64,000 bases of DNA from Brasenia schreberi (Eukaryota; Streptophyta; Magnoliopsida; Nymphaeales; Cabombaceae): assembly GCA_036023115.1 (NCBI GenBank), contig JAYKKT010000048.1:8904501-8968500 (forward strand). Reading direction: 5' to 3'. A model generated the notes under the pieces. That model had not been told where the DNA came from, did not search any database, and saw only the letters and a program-made list of their open reading frames with translations. The translations under genes were made by a program, and so were the position numbers. Within the stretch, counting starts at the first letter, position 1; every line of letters starts with the position of its first letter. Positions 45,050 to 57,299 of the stretch are shown here, piece by piece.

Positions 45050-45165
45050 AGGAGTACGAAGCCTGACACCCACACCCACACACGCACCCTCTGGGAGGTC
45101 GAACTCCCCATGGCGCTACAGCGCCCTGCAGTTGAGCTAGGCGATTCACCTTATTTTACAAAAAA
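45050..45165 (-). mobile_element. tRNA-related SINE
   Basis: On the minus strand: A box CTAGCTCAACTGCAGGG, B box GAGTTCGACCTCC, then GGGTGCGTGTGTGGGTGTG and a CTCCTCTTGTGACAG end. It matches the copy at 16140-16275. The box spacing fits a tRNA-derived Pol III promoter. Confidence 0.72.
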
Positions 45166-45366
45166 TAGGCAGGTTCCGGGTTCACACGTCTTTCAGAAAG
45201 CGAAATTCTTGCAGAAAAGTGTAGCATAAATCAACGTTTTGTGAGCAACACTTGCAAGAGTTTGAAAATCAACAGCAGTACTCGTAATGTTTTGCAGAAA
45301 CGCTATACGAGACGAACACTGAATTAATTATGAATCTCTGCACAAAATATCCCCTTCTATACCTCA

Positions 45367-45525
45367 AGCAAAGGTTTATACGAAAGGTATTAGTGACTAG
45401 TATTCATATGCATGCAACAACATCTAATCTACTACAGCGAACTAGAAGCAAAGTTTATACGAAAGGTATTAGTGACTAGTATTCATATGCATGCAACAAC
45501 ATCTAATCTACTAAAGCGAACTAGT
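45367..45525. repeat. 80-bp near-perfect tandem duplication
   Basis: Two units (45367-45446 and 45447-45525) spanning TTTATACGAAAGGTATTAGT to GCGAACTAG, differing by one base indel and about two substitutions. A recent duplication in non-coding DNA. Confidence 0.93.
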
Positions 45526-45829
45526 GAAGGGAAATAAACCGTCAAAGAGCTCGTGTTCATCATCTGTCTACGTGCAATTTGTGATCAGATTACTTGAGCA
45601 GCAGGTCACTGTTGAGGATTTCGCGCCCTCTGCGGAGACAACCTACGTTACAGTCACACAAATCAGAATAAAGCACCTTAATATACTCCTTGTGAATCAA
45701 CCTAGATACCTATATCATCCACAAAATAAAACTAAAGAATAAGCATTTGCATTTTATATAGGTCAAAAGGGCGATTTACTTACATTTAGAGAACTTGGTA
45801 AGGGAGAGGCCACAAAGAATGATAAAAGG

Positions 45830-46500
45830 TAATATTTATTTAAAATATTTAGGCTATGAGGTTCAACAAGATGAGGGGATTAATGGTCTCACACATGGAA
45901 TTAGTGTAAGTTAGGTAAAATGAGGAGCTACATCAGGTGTTTTTATTTATCTAACAATAAAATACACTTGTGAGAGGCCGATAATTATGAACAATGGGAA
46001 GATCAGCAATGCTATTGTTAAGGAGTGTGGGGTAGTTAATCTAGCATGTTCTGAGGGTAACGTAAGTGGAGTTTGTAGAAATGCCCAGTTTTTTAAGTAG
46101 TGGATGATCGTAATGCATATTGAAATCGGCCATGATACAGCATGTACACTTTGTAACGTATCAGCTGCACTGTTAGACCAAAAGTCGGTGTGAAACAATT
46201 AAAATGAGAGGCAAGATGAAGTCGGTTAGGAGAATAGGAGAAACAACTAACTGAGATGAAGGGATTAATGGAGATGTTACATACATATGAAACTAATGCA
46301 AGTTAGATTAAACGAAGAGATGCTTCGAGTGTTCATATTTTATTTAGCAGCTCTGTTTTATTTCCCTGACAATAAGAAAGCACTTAACGTATAAAGCAAT
46401 ATAAAATCATGGCAAGACCAGCAACGCCATATGGTATCGAGTGTCGGGCAGTTATCGTCGGTGTGTCATGTCTGCAACAAAAATGAAAATGTAGAATTAC
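45830..46500 (+). mobile_element. Two very degenerate RTE LINE 3' fragments
   Basis: 45830-46000 and 46220-46500 each keep the order of the LINE C-terminal region: an AGATGA..GGGATTAATGG block, the equivalent of RINAGWLKWRGASG, and, in the second only, GTATCGAGTGTCGGGCAGTTA. Identity is low, so these are old copies. Confidence 0.55.
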
Positions 46501-47327
46501 TGTGAAACCAGAAAAGAGAAGACTGATTCATCGAGAAATTCCCAAAAACAGAAACTATGGCTGCAACTGAAAACCAATCCTACTGAACCTCACTCTTTGC
46601 TTTTCAAAGCTCCTTTGGGAACAAGGAAACACACACAGTAACTGTGTTTCCAGCAGCATTGTGTGTCCAGGAGTAGATTATTTGTCAGAAGACTCGGAAC
46701 AATATACCGGCACAAAAATGCTTCACTAAAGTGTAAATGCATATCTAATGCATAGAACTTTGTGTTTTACAGAATGTTTCTGCTTCTAAGAATAATGTTG
46801 CCGAGCTCAACAAAGGTGAGCAACTCAATGACGACAATCATGAGAATTGGAGTACGAAACTCCACTATGTTGCCAAAAGAGCAAGAGGTTCTAAACGTCA
46901 TCTTCATGGGCAACATGACAACATAAGAAGAATCATAAGAAGTTTCTATCTTATGACGGAAAAAAGAAAAACATAAGAAGAATCACGATACCCTTAAATG
47001 CTTCCAGTTTCATCCGATTGCATATATGCAAATTTTCAGCACTGCTTTGAGCCAAAGGGGCATAACTAAGTCTACCTATGTAATTCCAAAACTCTAAAAT
47101 GGGAATAGCAATGATACAGCAATGACAATGAAAGGAAAAACTATGATATGATAACAACAATCCCAATAGGAACAAAACCAAGAACAGAAATAGAAACAAA
47201 AATACGGAGCCATAGCAAATTAATTAACCCGATAAATAGCAAAAGAACTCAAAAGGATACGCCAAAAACCGAACTATTTCGCCTCCGAATCAAACAAGAA
47301 AACCGAAGAAATGTCAGACCTCGGGAA
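46501..47327. other. Unassigned non-coding DNA
   Basis: No supported gene. This is the 3' side of the short minus-strand frame at 47328; no continuation of that family can be read here. Confidence 0.35.
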
Positions 47328-47549
47328 CTATTTTTTCTTCTTCAACTTGTTGCGCTTGTTGTTGCGCTGGTTCTTCCTCTGCTTCCGCTTAATGCCTGCT
47401 TCTGAAAGGATGGCATCGGGCTTGTGGTTAGGGTTTCGGGTGCGGTCGCTGGGAGGGCCTTGGCGCCACAGGGAGTGAAGGTAAAGAACCTCTTCGATCC
47501 AACGTCTCTCCATCTCCGGATCAACCGAACTCGACGCGGAGCCGTCCAT
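47328..47549 (-). CDS. Short paralogue of the IEEVLYLHSLW family (N-terminal part only)
   Basis: From the ATG at 47549 this encodes 73 residues: MDGSASSSVDPEMERRWIEE, VLYLHSLWRQGPPSDRTRNP, then a basic tail KQRKNQRNNKRNKLKKKK and a stop. The frame is open to 47645, but the internal Met matches the start of the full-length relative at 50818. The block W/R-IEEVLYLHSLWRxGPPxDRTRNPN is shared; the acidic middle and Cys/His C-terminal parts are absent. It is either a truncated paralogue or an exon 1 whose later exons were lost. GC content is higher than in the flanks, as in the relative. Confidence 0.6.
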   Translation of the reverse strand: MDGSASSSVDPEMERRWIEEVLYLHSLWRQGPPSDRTRNPNHKPDAILSEAGIKRKQRKNQRNNKRNKLKKKK

Positions 47550-47984
47550 GGCGTTTCGCCGCCGGATTTTTGCGTAGACGACGGGTTGCGGAGTGAGACC
47601 ATTTTGATGTCGTCGAACTCCTGAATTACGAATTAGTGGATGCAATTTTTATCTTTATTACCGCCTACCCTTTTCGCGAGCGGGAGCGCGGATAAGCGTT
47701 TTTCATTCAGAACAGTTGGATTCCGTGAGAGCAATTTTGTTATAAAAGAAGCAATGCGGGGTGGAATGGGTACTTTGTGAAGGATCCAAAACCAAAGGAC
47801 CCTGCAACCAAACAAGGGGCGAACAAAGGAGGTCCTATCAGAAATATTATCACCAGGAGAGAGAGAGAGAGAGAGAGAGTTACAATTGCGGTTTGTTGAG
47901 ATCGTTTTCTCGCGTGAATCAGAAGGCATATCTTGGGCTTTGAGGGGCTTTGAGGAGATCGCCGGGACTGGACAATACTCAGAA

Positions 47985-48310
47985 CCATCTTTTGATATTC
48001 TTTCTATATATCCAAACCATCTTAAACGATATTCTCTCATTTTATCTTTTATTGGCATCACTCCTAATTTGTTTCTAATAACCTCATTATATATACATTA
48101 GAGACATCTTTTGTACATGTTGATCATTAACGCCCAACACTCATAACCATAAAACATGGCAGACCTAATTGTTGCTCTATAATATTTACCTTTTAACTTT
48201 AATGGTATCTTCTTATCATAAGCCAACCCCGCCTAGTATGGGAAAAGGCTTAATTGTTGTTGGTGGTGGTATCTTCTTATCACAAAGAATACCTGATGTT
48301 CCTCTATATT
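47985..48310 (-). mobile_element. RTE LINE fragment hosting a second micro-insertion
   Basis: Minus-strand LINE C-terminal region (TTTCTATATATCCAAACCATC to TGGTATCTTCTTATCA, resuming CAAAGAATACCTGATG). It is interrupted at 48219-48267 by a plus-strand LINE tail. Confidence 0.85.
48219..48267 (+). mobile_element. 49-bp RTE LINE 3'-end insertion
   Basis: Only AAGCCAACCCCGCCTAGTAT, GGGAAAAGGCTTAA and a GTTGTTGGTGGTG tail, flanked by GGTATCTTCTTATCA at 48204-48218 and 48268-48282 (15 bp). It sits in opposite orientation inside an older LINE, whose sequence is otherwise continuous. Confidence 0.9.
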
Positions 48311-48557
48311 ACATGACTTTACCTATAGTACTCTTATATTTATTTATTTATAAGAGTCAAATATATAACTAGGATTCCAAAGTGGGATGATCATATCTTT
48401 GAAGGTCTCAACCAATTCATTTCTTTAGATGAATGAATTTAAAAAGGAAAAAGTTATATTCTCTCTCTGTATATATATTTTTAATTGTATACTTTGTTGC
48501 TTTTAAACTCAATGATTTATCTCTTAATATAGATGGTTTAAACATATAAAGTGATAA

Positions 48558-48560
<3 letters not shown>

Positions 48561-48627
<67 letters not shown>
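48561..48627. repeat. (TA)n microsatellite
   Basis: About 33 TA units. A second (TA)n followed by (GA)n lies at 48862-48920. The sequences flanking the two arrays (e.g. TTTTAAACTCAAT and AATAGATG) resemble each other, suggesting an old duplication. Confidence 0.9.
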
Positions 48628-48630
<3 letters not shown>

Positions 48631-48857
48631 TGGAAAGTCTACCATGCTTGTCATGTTACATCCTTGTTATATCTTTGAAAATTCCAATCATCCATCTTAA
48701 TAGATAGATAGTTAAGTTTAGAGTGAAAAGCAAAAGTATATTTGTATGTATGCTTATTTCATATATATCTTTTGTTTTAAACTCAATCATTCATTTTCTA
48801 AAATAGATGATTAAAAATTTTAAGGATTATCAAATGAAGGAGCCAGTATGTTAGACT

Positions 48858-48920
<63 letters not shown>

Positions 48921-48924
48921 TTGG

Positions 48925-50640
48925 ATCTTGCCCACTCATTAGTTTTAGATGGAATAAGTGCAATAACAATATCTCTCATGCTTTTTCAAAACTCTTCAAA
49001 AAATTTAAATTATACCGATGCCACCCAAAAGAAATTGGGTGAGCACAATCCAGTTTTCTTAGATAGCCTCCCATGCCAAACCTTACTACACTTTACTACA
49101 CGATCTGACAAAATAGATTTTTGAGTCAATATCTATGGAAAGATCGATAACATTTAATGTGAATATTGTGCATTAAATGCAATATATGATATTTAATAAT
49201 AATTAGTTAATTAATGTTTAGTACCAAAAGTCTTCAAAAAAGAAGAATCAAGTGAATGTCTTTTGTAGAGATCATATTCTCATCGTCTCCCTCACCCTTA
49301 TTATGGAACACGCACACTTGCATTGAATACAATTATATAAAAGCGACATTGCAATAAGATGCTCCATATCTCGAACTTTTCTTATAAATAAAATACTGAT
49401 AATATAATTTTTACTATATAATTTTCCAATTAAGTTATTGATAATAATTGCCTAAAATATTGGCAAAAGAATTACCCAAGATAGAATCGATAACAGGAAG
49501 GTTGAAGTACAACAATGGTGCTTCGTAACTCCATTTCCCAATTTCCGGTCCCACAGCTAAAGGACGTTCATCTGGTATCGAGATTGTTGGTCGGACCATG
49601 CTCGACCGTCATCAACCACACATCGTTGATGCGTGCATGTGAGCTCGACAACGTGGCCATGGACATATACCCCTACTGCATGCGAGTCCATGCGAAGGAA
49701 AGTCTTCCTTAGGAGTGCATTAGATAATGCATTGATAAGAAAGGTCCTTCTGTAGTGCTCTGAAAAAAGGACTCGTGCCATAACGCAGGGTTTAAATCCA
49801 ACAATCGGACCCAGGCTGAAATCGTGGAGATGATTTCAAGTCGCCATTCCTTGCCAAGGTACCATACGAGCTTCCAAGTCACTTTCGTTATCCTCCTCGC
49901 TATTTATTTGTATCAACAAACCTTTCTTTCTTGAATAAAACTGGATGTTCTACAAGTTGTTCGTAATCAACATATATTTTCAAAAGTGAACTGGAAATCT
50001 ATTCTCTTGTGCAACTCTTTACTGCTAAAACCCTCTATCATGGTCCATGACCACAATTTCATGCATTTGAGTAGGTCTTTGATGGTATAACAAGCTTCCA
50101 CTCTTCTCCAATACCAGTAATGGAAATTCTTGCATCATCCTTCACAGTTGGTTGTGGTTCCTTTCTGACGACCTGGTTATTCTAAAGATGGGTCGCCAGT
50201 GTCCTGTGCGTTGACTGGACTGGATGATGCAATCATTCCTTTAAAACAAGCAACGGTTGGAGTGCAGCTAATATCTAAAACCGATGGATGACCCAACCCA
50301 TACAATCTCAACTCAAACAGGACAGGAAATACCTAACCCGCTTAGGTTTGGATTTGGGTATGAAAATAAGGTGCCCAACACATGCTTTTTCCGACCCATA
50401 CAACTTCAACTCCATCTTCAAAAGTAAATACATGTATTTTTAAATATGTTTTATTCAAATTATATATTTTATTTTTAAATATCAATCACAATCATTTTAT
50501 CATGAAATCATATGGTTGAAATGTATTTGGATTTATTAGCACTAGCACCTATTATGTTAACGTATACCATTTTCTCACTTTATATATATATATATATATA
50601 ATATACATTCCGTTCTTACGCTGACCCAGTCTGTTACTGG
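48925..50640. other. Unassigned intergenic DNA
   Basis: No supported gene. The overlapping frames around 49515-49781 on both strands show no domain. 50270-50640 has AACCCATACAA/GGGTAT-type low-complexity repeats and a short (TA)n at 50580-50600. Confidence 0.35.
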
Positions 50641-50817
50641 TGGGTTAAAAAGAATCCAAACCCCTGCCTGCCTCATCGAGGTTCCGTTCAGGGCCGGGTA
50701 TACCTGTACGGGTACGGGACCCGTCCCACTGCCGTCCCTGTTGAGACGTGCCTTCTCTGATTGCTCCGCTACAGACTCCCATTTTGTTGCTCATGTAAGA
50801 AACCGGCGGGGGACGTG
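50640..50817 (+). promoter_or_regulatory. 5' flank of the gene at 50818, repeat-bearing
   Basis: 50685-50735 contains GGGTACGGGACCCGT-like palindromic repeat sequence of a type also seen near 15.36 and 19.3 kb. The in-frame extension upstream of 50818 (MLRYRLPFCCSCKKPAGDV) is not supported by the paralogue, which starts at MDG. Confidence 0.3.
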
Positions 50818-53723
50818 ATGGACGGCTCCTCATCGGGCACTGCCGCCAGGGATACGGAAAGCCGCCGGATCGAGGAGGTTCTTTATCTTCATTCCCTCTG
50901 GCGCCTCGGGCCTCCCCGCGACCGCACCCGTAATCCCAACGCTAATCCCATCCCTCCCAAAACCACTGCTCTCACAAAGAAGGCGAGGAAAAACGAGCGC
51001 AACAACGAGCTTAACAAGTCGAAGAAGATGGGGCAGAGAAACAAGGAATTGGAGCCCGTTTCCGGGGGCGTGGAATGGCCGGAAATACCCACCAAGCCGC
51101 CAGCCACAACATGGGAGGAGGCCGCGGCGGCCGGACCTCCCGCACCGGAACCCCGGGAGCCCACGGCCGACGAGGTGTCCGTGCTGGTGCAGCGCCGGGC
51201 GTCCGTTGAATGCAAGAAACTCCTCACCGCGAAGAATGAAATCGACGGCGACGACGACGACGACTACGAGGAGGAGGAGGAGGTGATCAGCGAGGAAGAG
51301 GCGTTTTTGTTCTTCTTGGGTTTCTTCAGGAAGAAAGAGGAATTAAGGCGTCACTACGAGGGGAATTGGGAGAAAGGGGAGTTTTTGTGCCTGGTTTGTT
51401 TGGGGGATCGCGCGAAATTGAACCGGAAATATTCCGGCTGCGTCTCGCTCGTGCATCACGCGACCACGACGGGGAAGACGAGGACGAGGGGCGCTCACCG
51501 GGCATTTGGGAAGGCGATCTGCCGGGTTTTGGGTTGGGATTTCGCGCGGTTGCCGAGCATCGTGCTGGATCTGGCGGGGCCGCTATTTCCGCCCATTACT
51601 GTGCTGGATTCCAAGGTTTGATCTCTTTTCACTTTTTCTTGTTTGATTGGGAGGATAACATTTGGATTCATTTATGATTCTTGGCATGCAAATTTTGTGC
51701 TCGATTCTGTCGTTTTCGCGGTTGTTGTTGTACATTGATCTGCTCTCTTTTCGTGGTTTTTGTGCATATTGCCGTTCTCGCATATTGTTACTATCACCAT
51801 CAATCAACAAAAACCAAAATCAGGACCAACTCCAGGGGTCGCTCATGGATAAGGCTACTGCCTTAGCCTCCGAACTTTGAACTCGTTATAGCATAAATTT
51901 TGTACTTATAATTTTAGGCCCCGCATTTTTTGAGTCACACATAATTACCAGTTTTCACCTTAGACCTCAACTTGTTTTGAGCAGCTCCTGGCCTTATCCC
52001 ACATTAAGTAGTGCCTGCTACATGGATTCTTTATCACTATTGTGCACGAAGTGTTATATGAGTATTTTGCTCAAGAAGGCAAGATCATTTTTTTATTTTA
52101 TCTATCCTCTACTTCGTTTTTACCTTCTTTTCAAGTGCTCCTTTTAATTTCTGTTACCTTACTTGGTTCATTCTTACTGCCTTTTCACATGTCCGAACCA
52201 GTTTAGGCGTGTTTCTCTCGTTTTGTCTCTCACGGTGCTTCTCCAACGTTTCCCCTAATAACCTCATCAGAGATTCAATGTTTCTTTAGTTTTCAAGCGT
52301 GTCCATGCAATGACCTTAATATCTTAATTTCTGCACAAATAGCTTGCTAAAGTTCATAGTTGGCTGCCCGTCACTCTAAAGTTTTTCTTTTCACTTTCAT
52401 TGTTGTAGCCTTTGCTAACTGTTTCAGAGTTTTTAAATTACGGCATGTGTCTTTTTGCTGTAGGCATTGCACCTTTTGGAATCTAGTGTTGATTTAGAAT
52501 AAGACAAAAGCTGATATGACTGAAATTTGCTAGAGATGTTGATCGGTCCCTACAGGGTGGTGGATATGCTCTGTCACTCAATTCAGCTCATTGGATTTTC
52601 TCAAAACCATGCTTCATGTGGTCTCTAAGTCTACCATGAAACTCTAACTGCCATCCTGATCTCATTAGACCATGCACCATGGAGGTGTATATTGAGATTC
52701 GAGCTCATTGCGGTGCACATCCTCCAACATCCCAAATGTTCGTACTTAACATCTGCTAGGTTTTCTCTTCGGACATCGAGACCAACTTAATCACAATTCT
52801 CCTATTTTATCTTTTATTGGTGCCACACCAACTGTATCCTTATAGTCTTATTATGACTTTCACATCCAATTTCTGCGCCATATATCTTATATGCATGCCA
52901 TTGGTGAATTAACCTACCGTACACACCACCTAGCATTGCGGATATTGTCTTTATCCATAACTATTGGCCTTTTAATGTAAGCGGTATCTTATTGTCAAAG
53001 AAAGAAGAACATCTGATAAAACACCTGATGCATCTTTTTATTTTATCTAAATTTCAGTTCTGTGCGTTATATCTCCATAGAGCTTGATTCTCTCTTGAAT
53101 TACCTAAACTGACCCCTCTCTTTTTACTTTTTATTAGTGTTACTCTGATTTTTACTCTAGTAGTCTTGTTATGAGGTTTTCTTTTTCATCTCATTTGCCA
53201 AGGATGTCTTATTAGATATGCTTTTGATTAACTACATCGTGCTCAACATCATATAGCATTTCCTTTTTAACCATTTTTTATTATTATTTGCCATTTGATG
53301 TAAGTGGTATTATATCGTCAGAAAAATAAAAACACCCTATGCATGTTTTCCTTTTATCTGACTTGCATTAGTTTTACGTGTGACATCTCTATTGTTCCCC
53401 TTTATCTTGTTGAACCACATAAACTAAGCATTCAAAAGTTACCGTTATCTTTTTTTGGGGTCTTTCTCCGCTCCAAGTGGTATGCAATCATTACATTGTT
53501 TATCAGTGCAAGTATATTGGCCTTTTTGTCTATATAAATGCAAACATTTATTACTCTATTGTATGATTTAGTGCATGCTGTCGGTTATCTAGATTGAAGA
53601 TGTAGTCAGATCGCAATATGAAATATTTATGTTAAGGTGTCCTTTACGCTTTGTGCAACTGTACTGCAGGTTGTCTCCCCAGAGGATAAGGCTACTGACG
53701 AAAATGGACTTCCTCAACAGTGA
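50818..53723 (+). CDS. Uncharacterised plant protein with acidic middle and Cys/His-rich C-terminal module
   Basis: Two coding exons: 50818-51615 and 53670-53723 (donor AAG|GTTTGA, acceptor CTGCAG), joined in phase to give 283 residues ending VVSPEDKATDENGLPQQ. The N-terminus has IEEVLYLHSLWRLGPPRDRT (about 17-36), then a Lys-rich segment, a Pro/Ala linker, an acidic run DGDDDDDYEEEEEVISEEEA (about 160-180) and FFRKKEELRRHYEGNWEKGE. Then comes a possible zinc-binding module FLCLVCLGDRAKL..SGCVSLVHH followed by GAHRAFGKAICRVLGWD. I recall this as a conserved plant family of unknown function. The start follows the paralogue's MDG start. The exon is GC-rich, unlike its flanks. Expression is plausible but unproven. 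Confidence 0.85.
52785..53330 (-). mobile_element. Two ancient RTE LINE fragments in the intron of the 50818 gene
   Basis: Both 52785-53035 and about 53110-53345 follow the minus-strand LINE order: TTTTATCTTTTATTGGTGCC, an ATAACCTC-like block, TGATTAACTAC and TAAGCGGTATCTT. Identity is low. Confidence 0.5.
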
Positions 53724-54399
53724 TTTTCTTCAGGTAATTTATGGCGAGCTGTCCATAGACTGATGATTAGGATGGGTCAAGTTCATGGATTGTTCGCTTC
53801 ACCAACTGTGGTAAATTAGATGTTTGTGTTACATGTCTGAATGCTAGTCCCTGGTTTCATCCCTGTTAATCCTTGTTGAGGTATGGGAAAGGAGATTCTG
53901 TTCAGAGATTTGTTATCAATTCAATCTTTTGCTAGGCTTATGTAGTGGCTCTGTACAGTTAACACTTTATGAGTACTTCTGGCATCGATACTCTATGAGT
54001 ACTTCTGTCAATAATCTTCAAATCCTTGCAAGTTTGCAAGCCAATATATTGCTTTATGTCAGTTTTGCTTTGTGCAGTTACTTTGCTTTTTCAAAGAACT
54101 GCACACACTTCAAATTCTGCCTATTTTGGGGCTGATAAGGTGAACGAACCAGAATGAAATCATTCCTGTCCTAATTTCATTAACTTGAAATTTATTTTGT
54201 ATTTCTGCAGTTGCTTTTTAGATTTTGTATTGGCCATTTGGGCCTATGTGGTTTCTTTCAGCATATAAATTCATAGGCGTTGTTCTTCGTGATGCACCCA
54301 CTTGCTGCTCTTTAATAAGCTTATCGTTGGAGGAGATTTTGGATGTGTGGATAGTTAACTCTTCACACGACAAGTAAATCTCTGCAGCGAAAATGAAGT
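53724..54399. other. 3' flank of the 50818 gene
   Basis: Probably 3' untranslated and intergenic sequence. A short internal repeat (TATGAGTACTTCTG) occurs at about 53967 and 53994. No further coding exon is recognised. Confidence 0.4.
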
Positions 54400-57007
54400 T
54401 GTCAAGGTGACTATATTACATTTCATACATTGCAATTTCACATTACATTTTGTATATTGCATTACTTTTAACACCCCCTCAAATAGAGATAATAGAGTCT
54501 TCAAGAAAGATGCAATAATTTGTCGTAGAATACCTGTCATTGATATCATCACCCCAATCTGCATGAGTATAGGCAATTAAATTGAGTAAGGATGAAAAGG
54601 ATAAGAATATTTCCTTTTCAGTGTTATGTCAGTTATATTGTACCATCCTTGTGATTGCACTCATATGTATTGTGATAGGTGCATATTGGATTTGAGCACA
54701 ACAACTCCTAGCTGCAATATATTCACTAGCTTATAGACAATGCCATACTATTTGTTTCTTTACTATGCCAGAAAGCTAATGAGCTTCCAAGCAAAGTTGG
54801 CATGTCCTTACTTAGTGCTCTTTCTTTATCCATTTTGCACCTGAGCAAAATCCAGAATCGGAAGTAATCAACTAAGACTACATGAGGCATATTTTAGAGA
54901 TGCCGCTTAAACCCATGTTGTGAAGTGCCTTTTATAAGATATTTCATAATTCGTTTCTAGCACTTAGGTGTGATTCTTTAGGATTAACTTGATATCTAGC
55001 ACAATGCATGTACATACTAGAAGCATTATATCAGGCCTACTTGCAATTATAAGATAAAGGAGTGGAGTTTAATCAGTATCTCCTATATTTCGTAATTTCT
55101 ACTTGATTTACCTCCTTTCATCCTCGTTGTCAAATAACAAGGTGCCCATCAGGAGTAGCCATATGTTTGGCACCTGTCCATTCCAAACTTCTTGACGAGC
55201 AATTCCTTGCAATACTTAGATTGGCTTATGAGCCGTTCTCCTTCTCTTGTTTGCTTGATTTGGAGAGCAATGAAAAGTTGGAGACCTTCTCCCACGTCAT
55301 AGAAGCTACCCATCATGGACATCTCAAACTCACTTTGCATAATATTTGAAAATTCCTTTACAAAGAGAGTCATTTAGTAGCTCCAAATATAATGTCATCA
55401 ACATAAATTTGAGCTAGAAGTATGTCATTGCATTTTTGTGTTTTATGAACAGTGGGTAGTGTCAACCTTACCTCTAGAAAAACCTTTCTTCTGGGAATGT
55501 CAACTTACTCAATCTTTTCATACCAAGCTCTGGAGCTTGTTTCAAAGCCATACAAGGCCTTTTTCAATTTAAAAACACAATGTAGTTGGGCATTTAAAAT
55601 CCTCAAAACTTAGGGGTTGCTCTACATACACCTCTTCTTGTATAAAACCATTCAAGAAAGACACTTTTGACACATCCATTTGATAGAGCTTAAAATCCAT
55701 CAGTGCAATGCGTATAGGCAGTAACATTGCAATGGTCTTCTAACTTGGTTATCGAGGAGCATATGTTTCTTCATAGTTTATTCCTTCTTTAACTATTGAT
55801 TATAAATCCCTTAGCTAACTAGAGAAGCCTAGCTTTATTTCTTATTATTAAGTCCTGCTTTTCATTAACAAGTTTGTTCCTAAAGACCCGTTTGGTGTCA
55901 ATTATAGGATGATCATTGGGCCTTGGAACTAGCTCCTCGAACTTGATTCCCTCCTCAAATTAATATTCAGCTCTTGTATAGCCAAGATCCGATGTTCATC
56001 ATTTATGGCCTCAGATCCAATGCTCATCATTAATGTCTTTAAAGTTCAACTTGCGAGAGACAAAAGCTAAGGTTGATTACATACATCTCTAAGTGAGTTT
56101 CGAGTGATTACCCATTTTGATACATCGCTTTATCACCTTGTATCAAGAGGATGATATCTTGAAGTCCTCTGATTCCTTTGGGTCAAGATCTAAGATTTCT
56201 GAAGTCTTTTGCCATGACGTTGATCAATGAAGTCTCTCTCTTGCTTCTTGAGGACTCTTTCTCTTTGATTTTCAAGTGTGTTTTGCCAAGATTTCTCAAC
56301 AACATCATCAACAAGCTCCTTTCTCGGCTCATTTGGGTTAGTTAGTTTCAGTCATAAAACGCAACATGCTTATGGACCCTTCTATGGTCATAGTTCATTT
56401 ATTATAGACTCTAAAGGCACTGCTATATGAATAGAATAACTAATGAATATTCCCTGCATCAGATTTTTGCATCAAACTTCCCAAGTTATCCCTTTCCATT
56501 ATTCAAAACAAAGCATTTACATCCAAGACATGAAATGTGACACATTTGGCTTCCTTCCTTGTACAATTCATACTGGTATTTTTTAAAATTAGCCTTATTA
56601 GTGGCTCTATTCATAACATAACAAGCGGTGTTAACTATGTATCCGCCACAAAAGTACTTAGGAAAGTTGGCCGCATTGAGCATAGTTCTTGTCATTTCTT
56701 CTAAAGATCGATTTTTCCTTTCTACAACACCATTTTGTTATTGGTTTTTATTAATGACGTTTGGTGAACAATACTATTATTTTCAAATTTTAAGATATTT
56801 TAAAACTTATTTGATATGAATTCACTACCAAAATCTAGCCTAAAGATCTTAATTTTTGAATAAATTGATTCTTAATAAGATTATGAAAAGTAATAAAGTT
56901 CTTAAAAACATCCAATTTTTCTTTTTAATAAGTATATCCATATATATCTAGTAAAGTCATCAACAAAAATCACATAATAAGAGACTCTTCATTTCGATAT
57001 GACAAAT

Positions 57008-57299
57008 GCGGGCCCCTATCTAGTGAACAACCCGTAGATGAGAAGGTAACAGGACACCCATTATCTGAAATTTGTGATATAGAAAGTAAATTTATGTTTA
57101 GCTTTGGAACCAAACTTACTTTTGAAACTGAAAAATCTTTATTTTGAAGATGCCCATGTATATCTAGTGAACAACCCATAGATGAGAAGGAAACAATACA
57201 CCCACTATCCAAAATTTGTGATAAAGAAAGTAAATTTAGGTTTAGCTTTGGAACCAAGCTTACTTTTGAAACTGAAAAAACTTTATTTTGAAGATGCCT
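57008..57299 (-). repeat. Tandem duplication of about 146 bp in the Copia pre-integrase region
   Basis: The segment encoding HLQNKVFSVSKVSLVPKLNL, NLLSLSQILDSGCIVSFSS and MGCSLD occurs twice in one open frame (57008 to about 57153 and 57154-57299), with substitutions between units. The parent family has it once, so this is a local duplication. Confidence 0.88.

Noticed and set aside
49515..49781. Overlapping frames on both strands near 49.6 kb
   Set aside because: No domain on either strand and no splice context.
51366..51677. Frame of 103 codons overlapping the gene at 50818, and an antisense frame at 50889-51227
   Set aside because: Both are shadows of the GC-rich coding exon in other frames. 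Only the 50818 frame matches its paralogue and has a consistent splice to a second exon.
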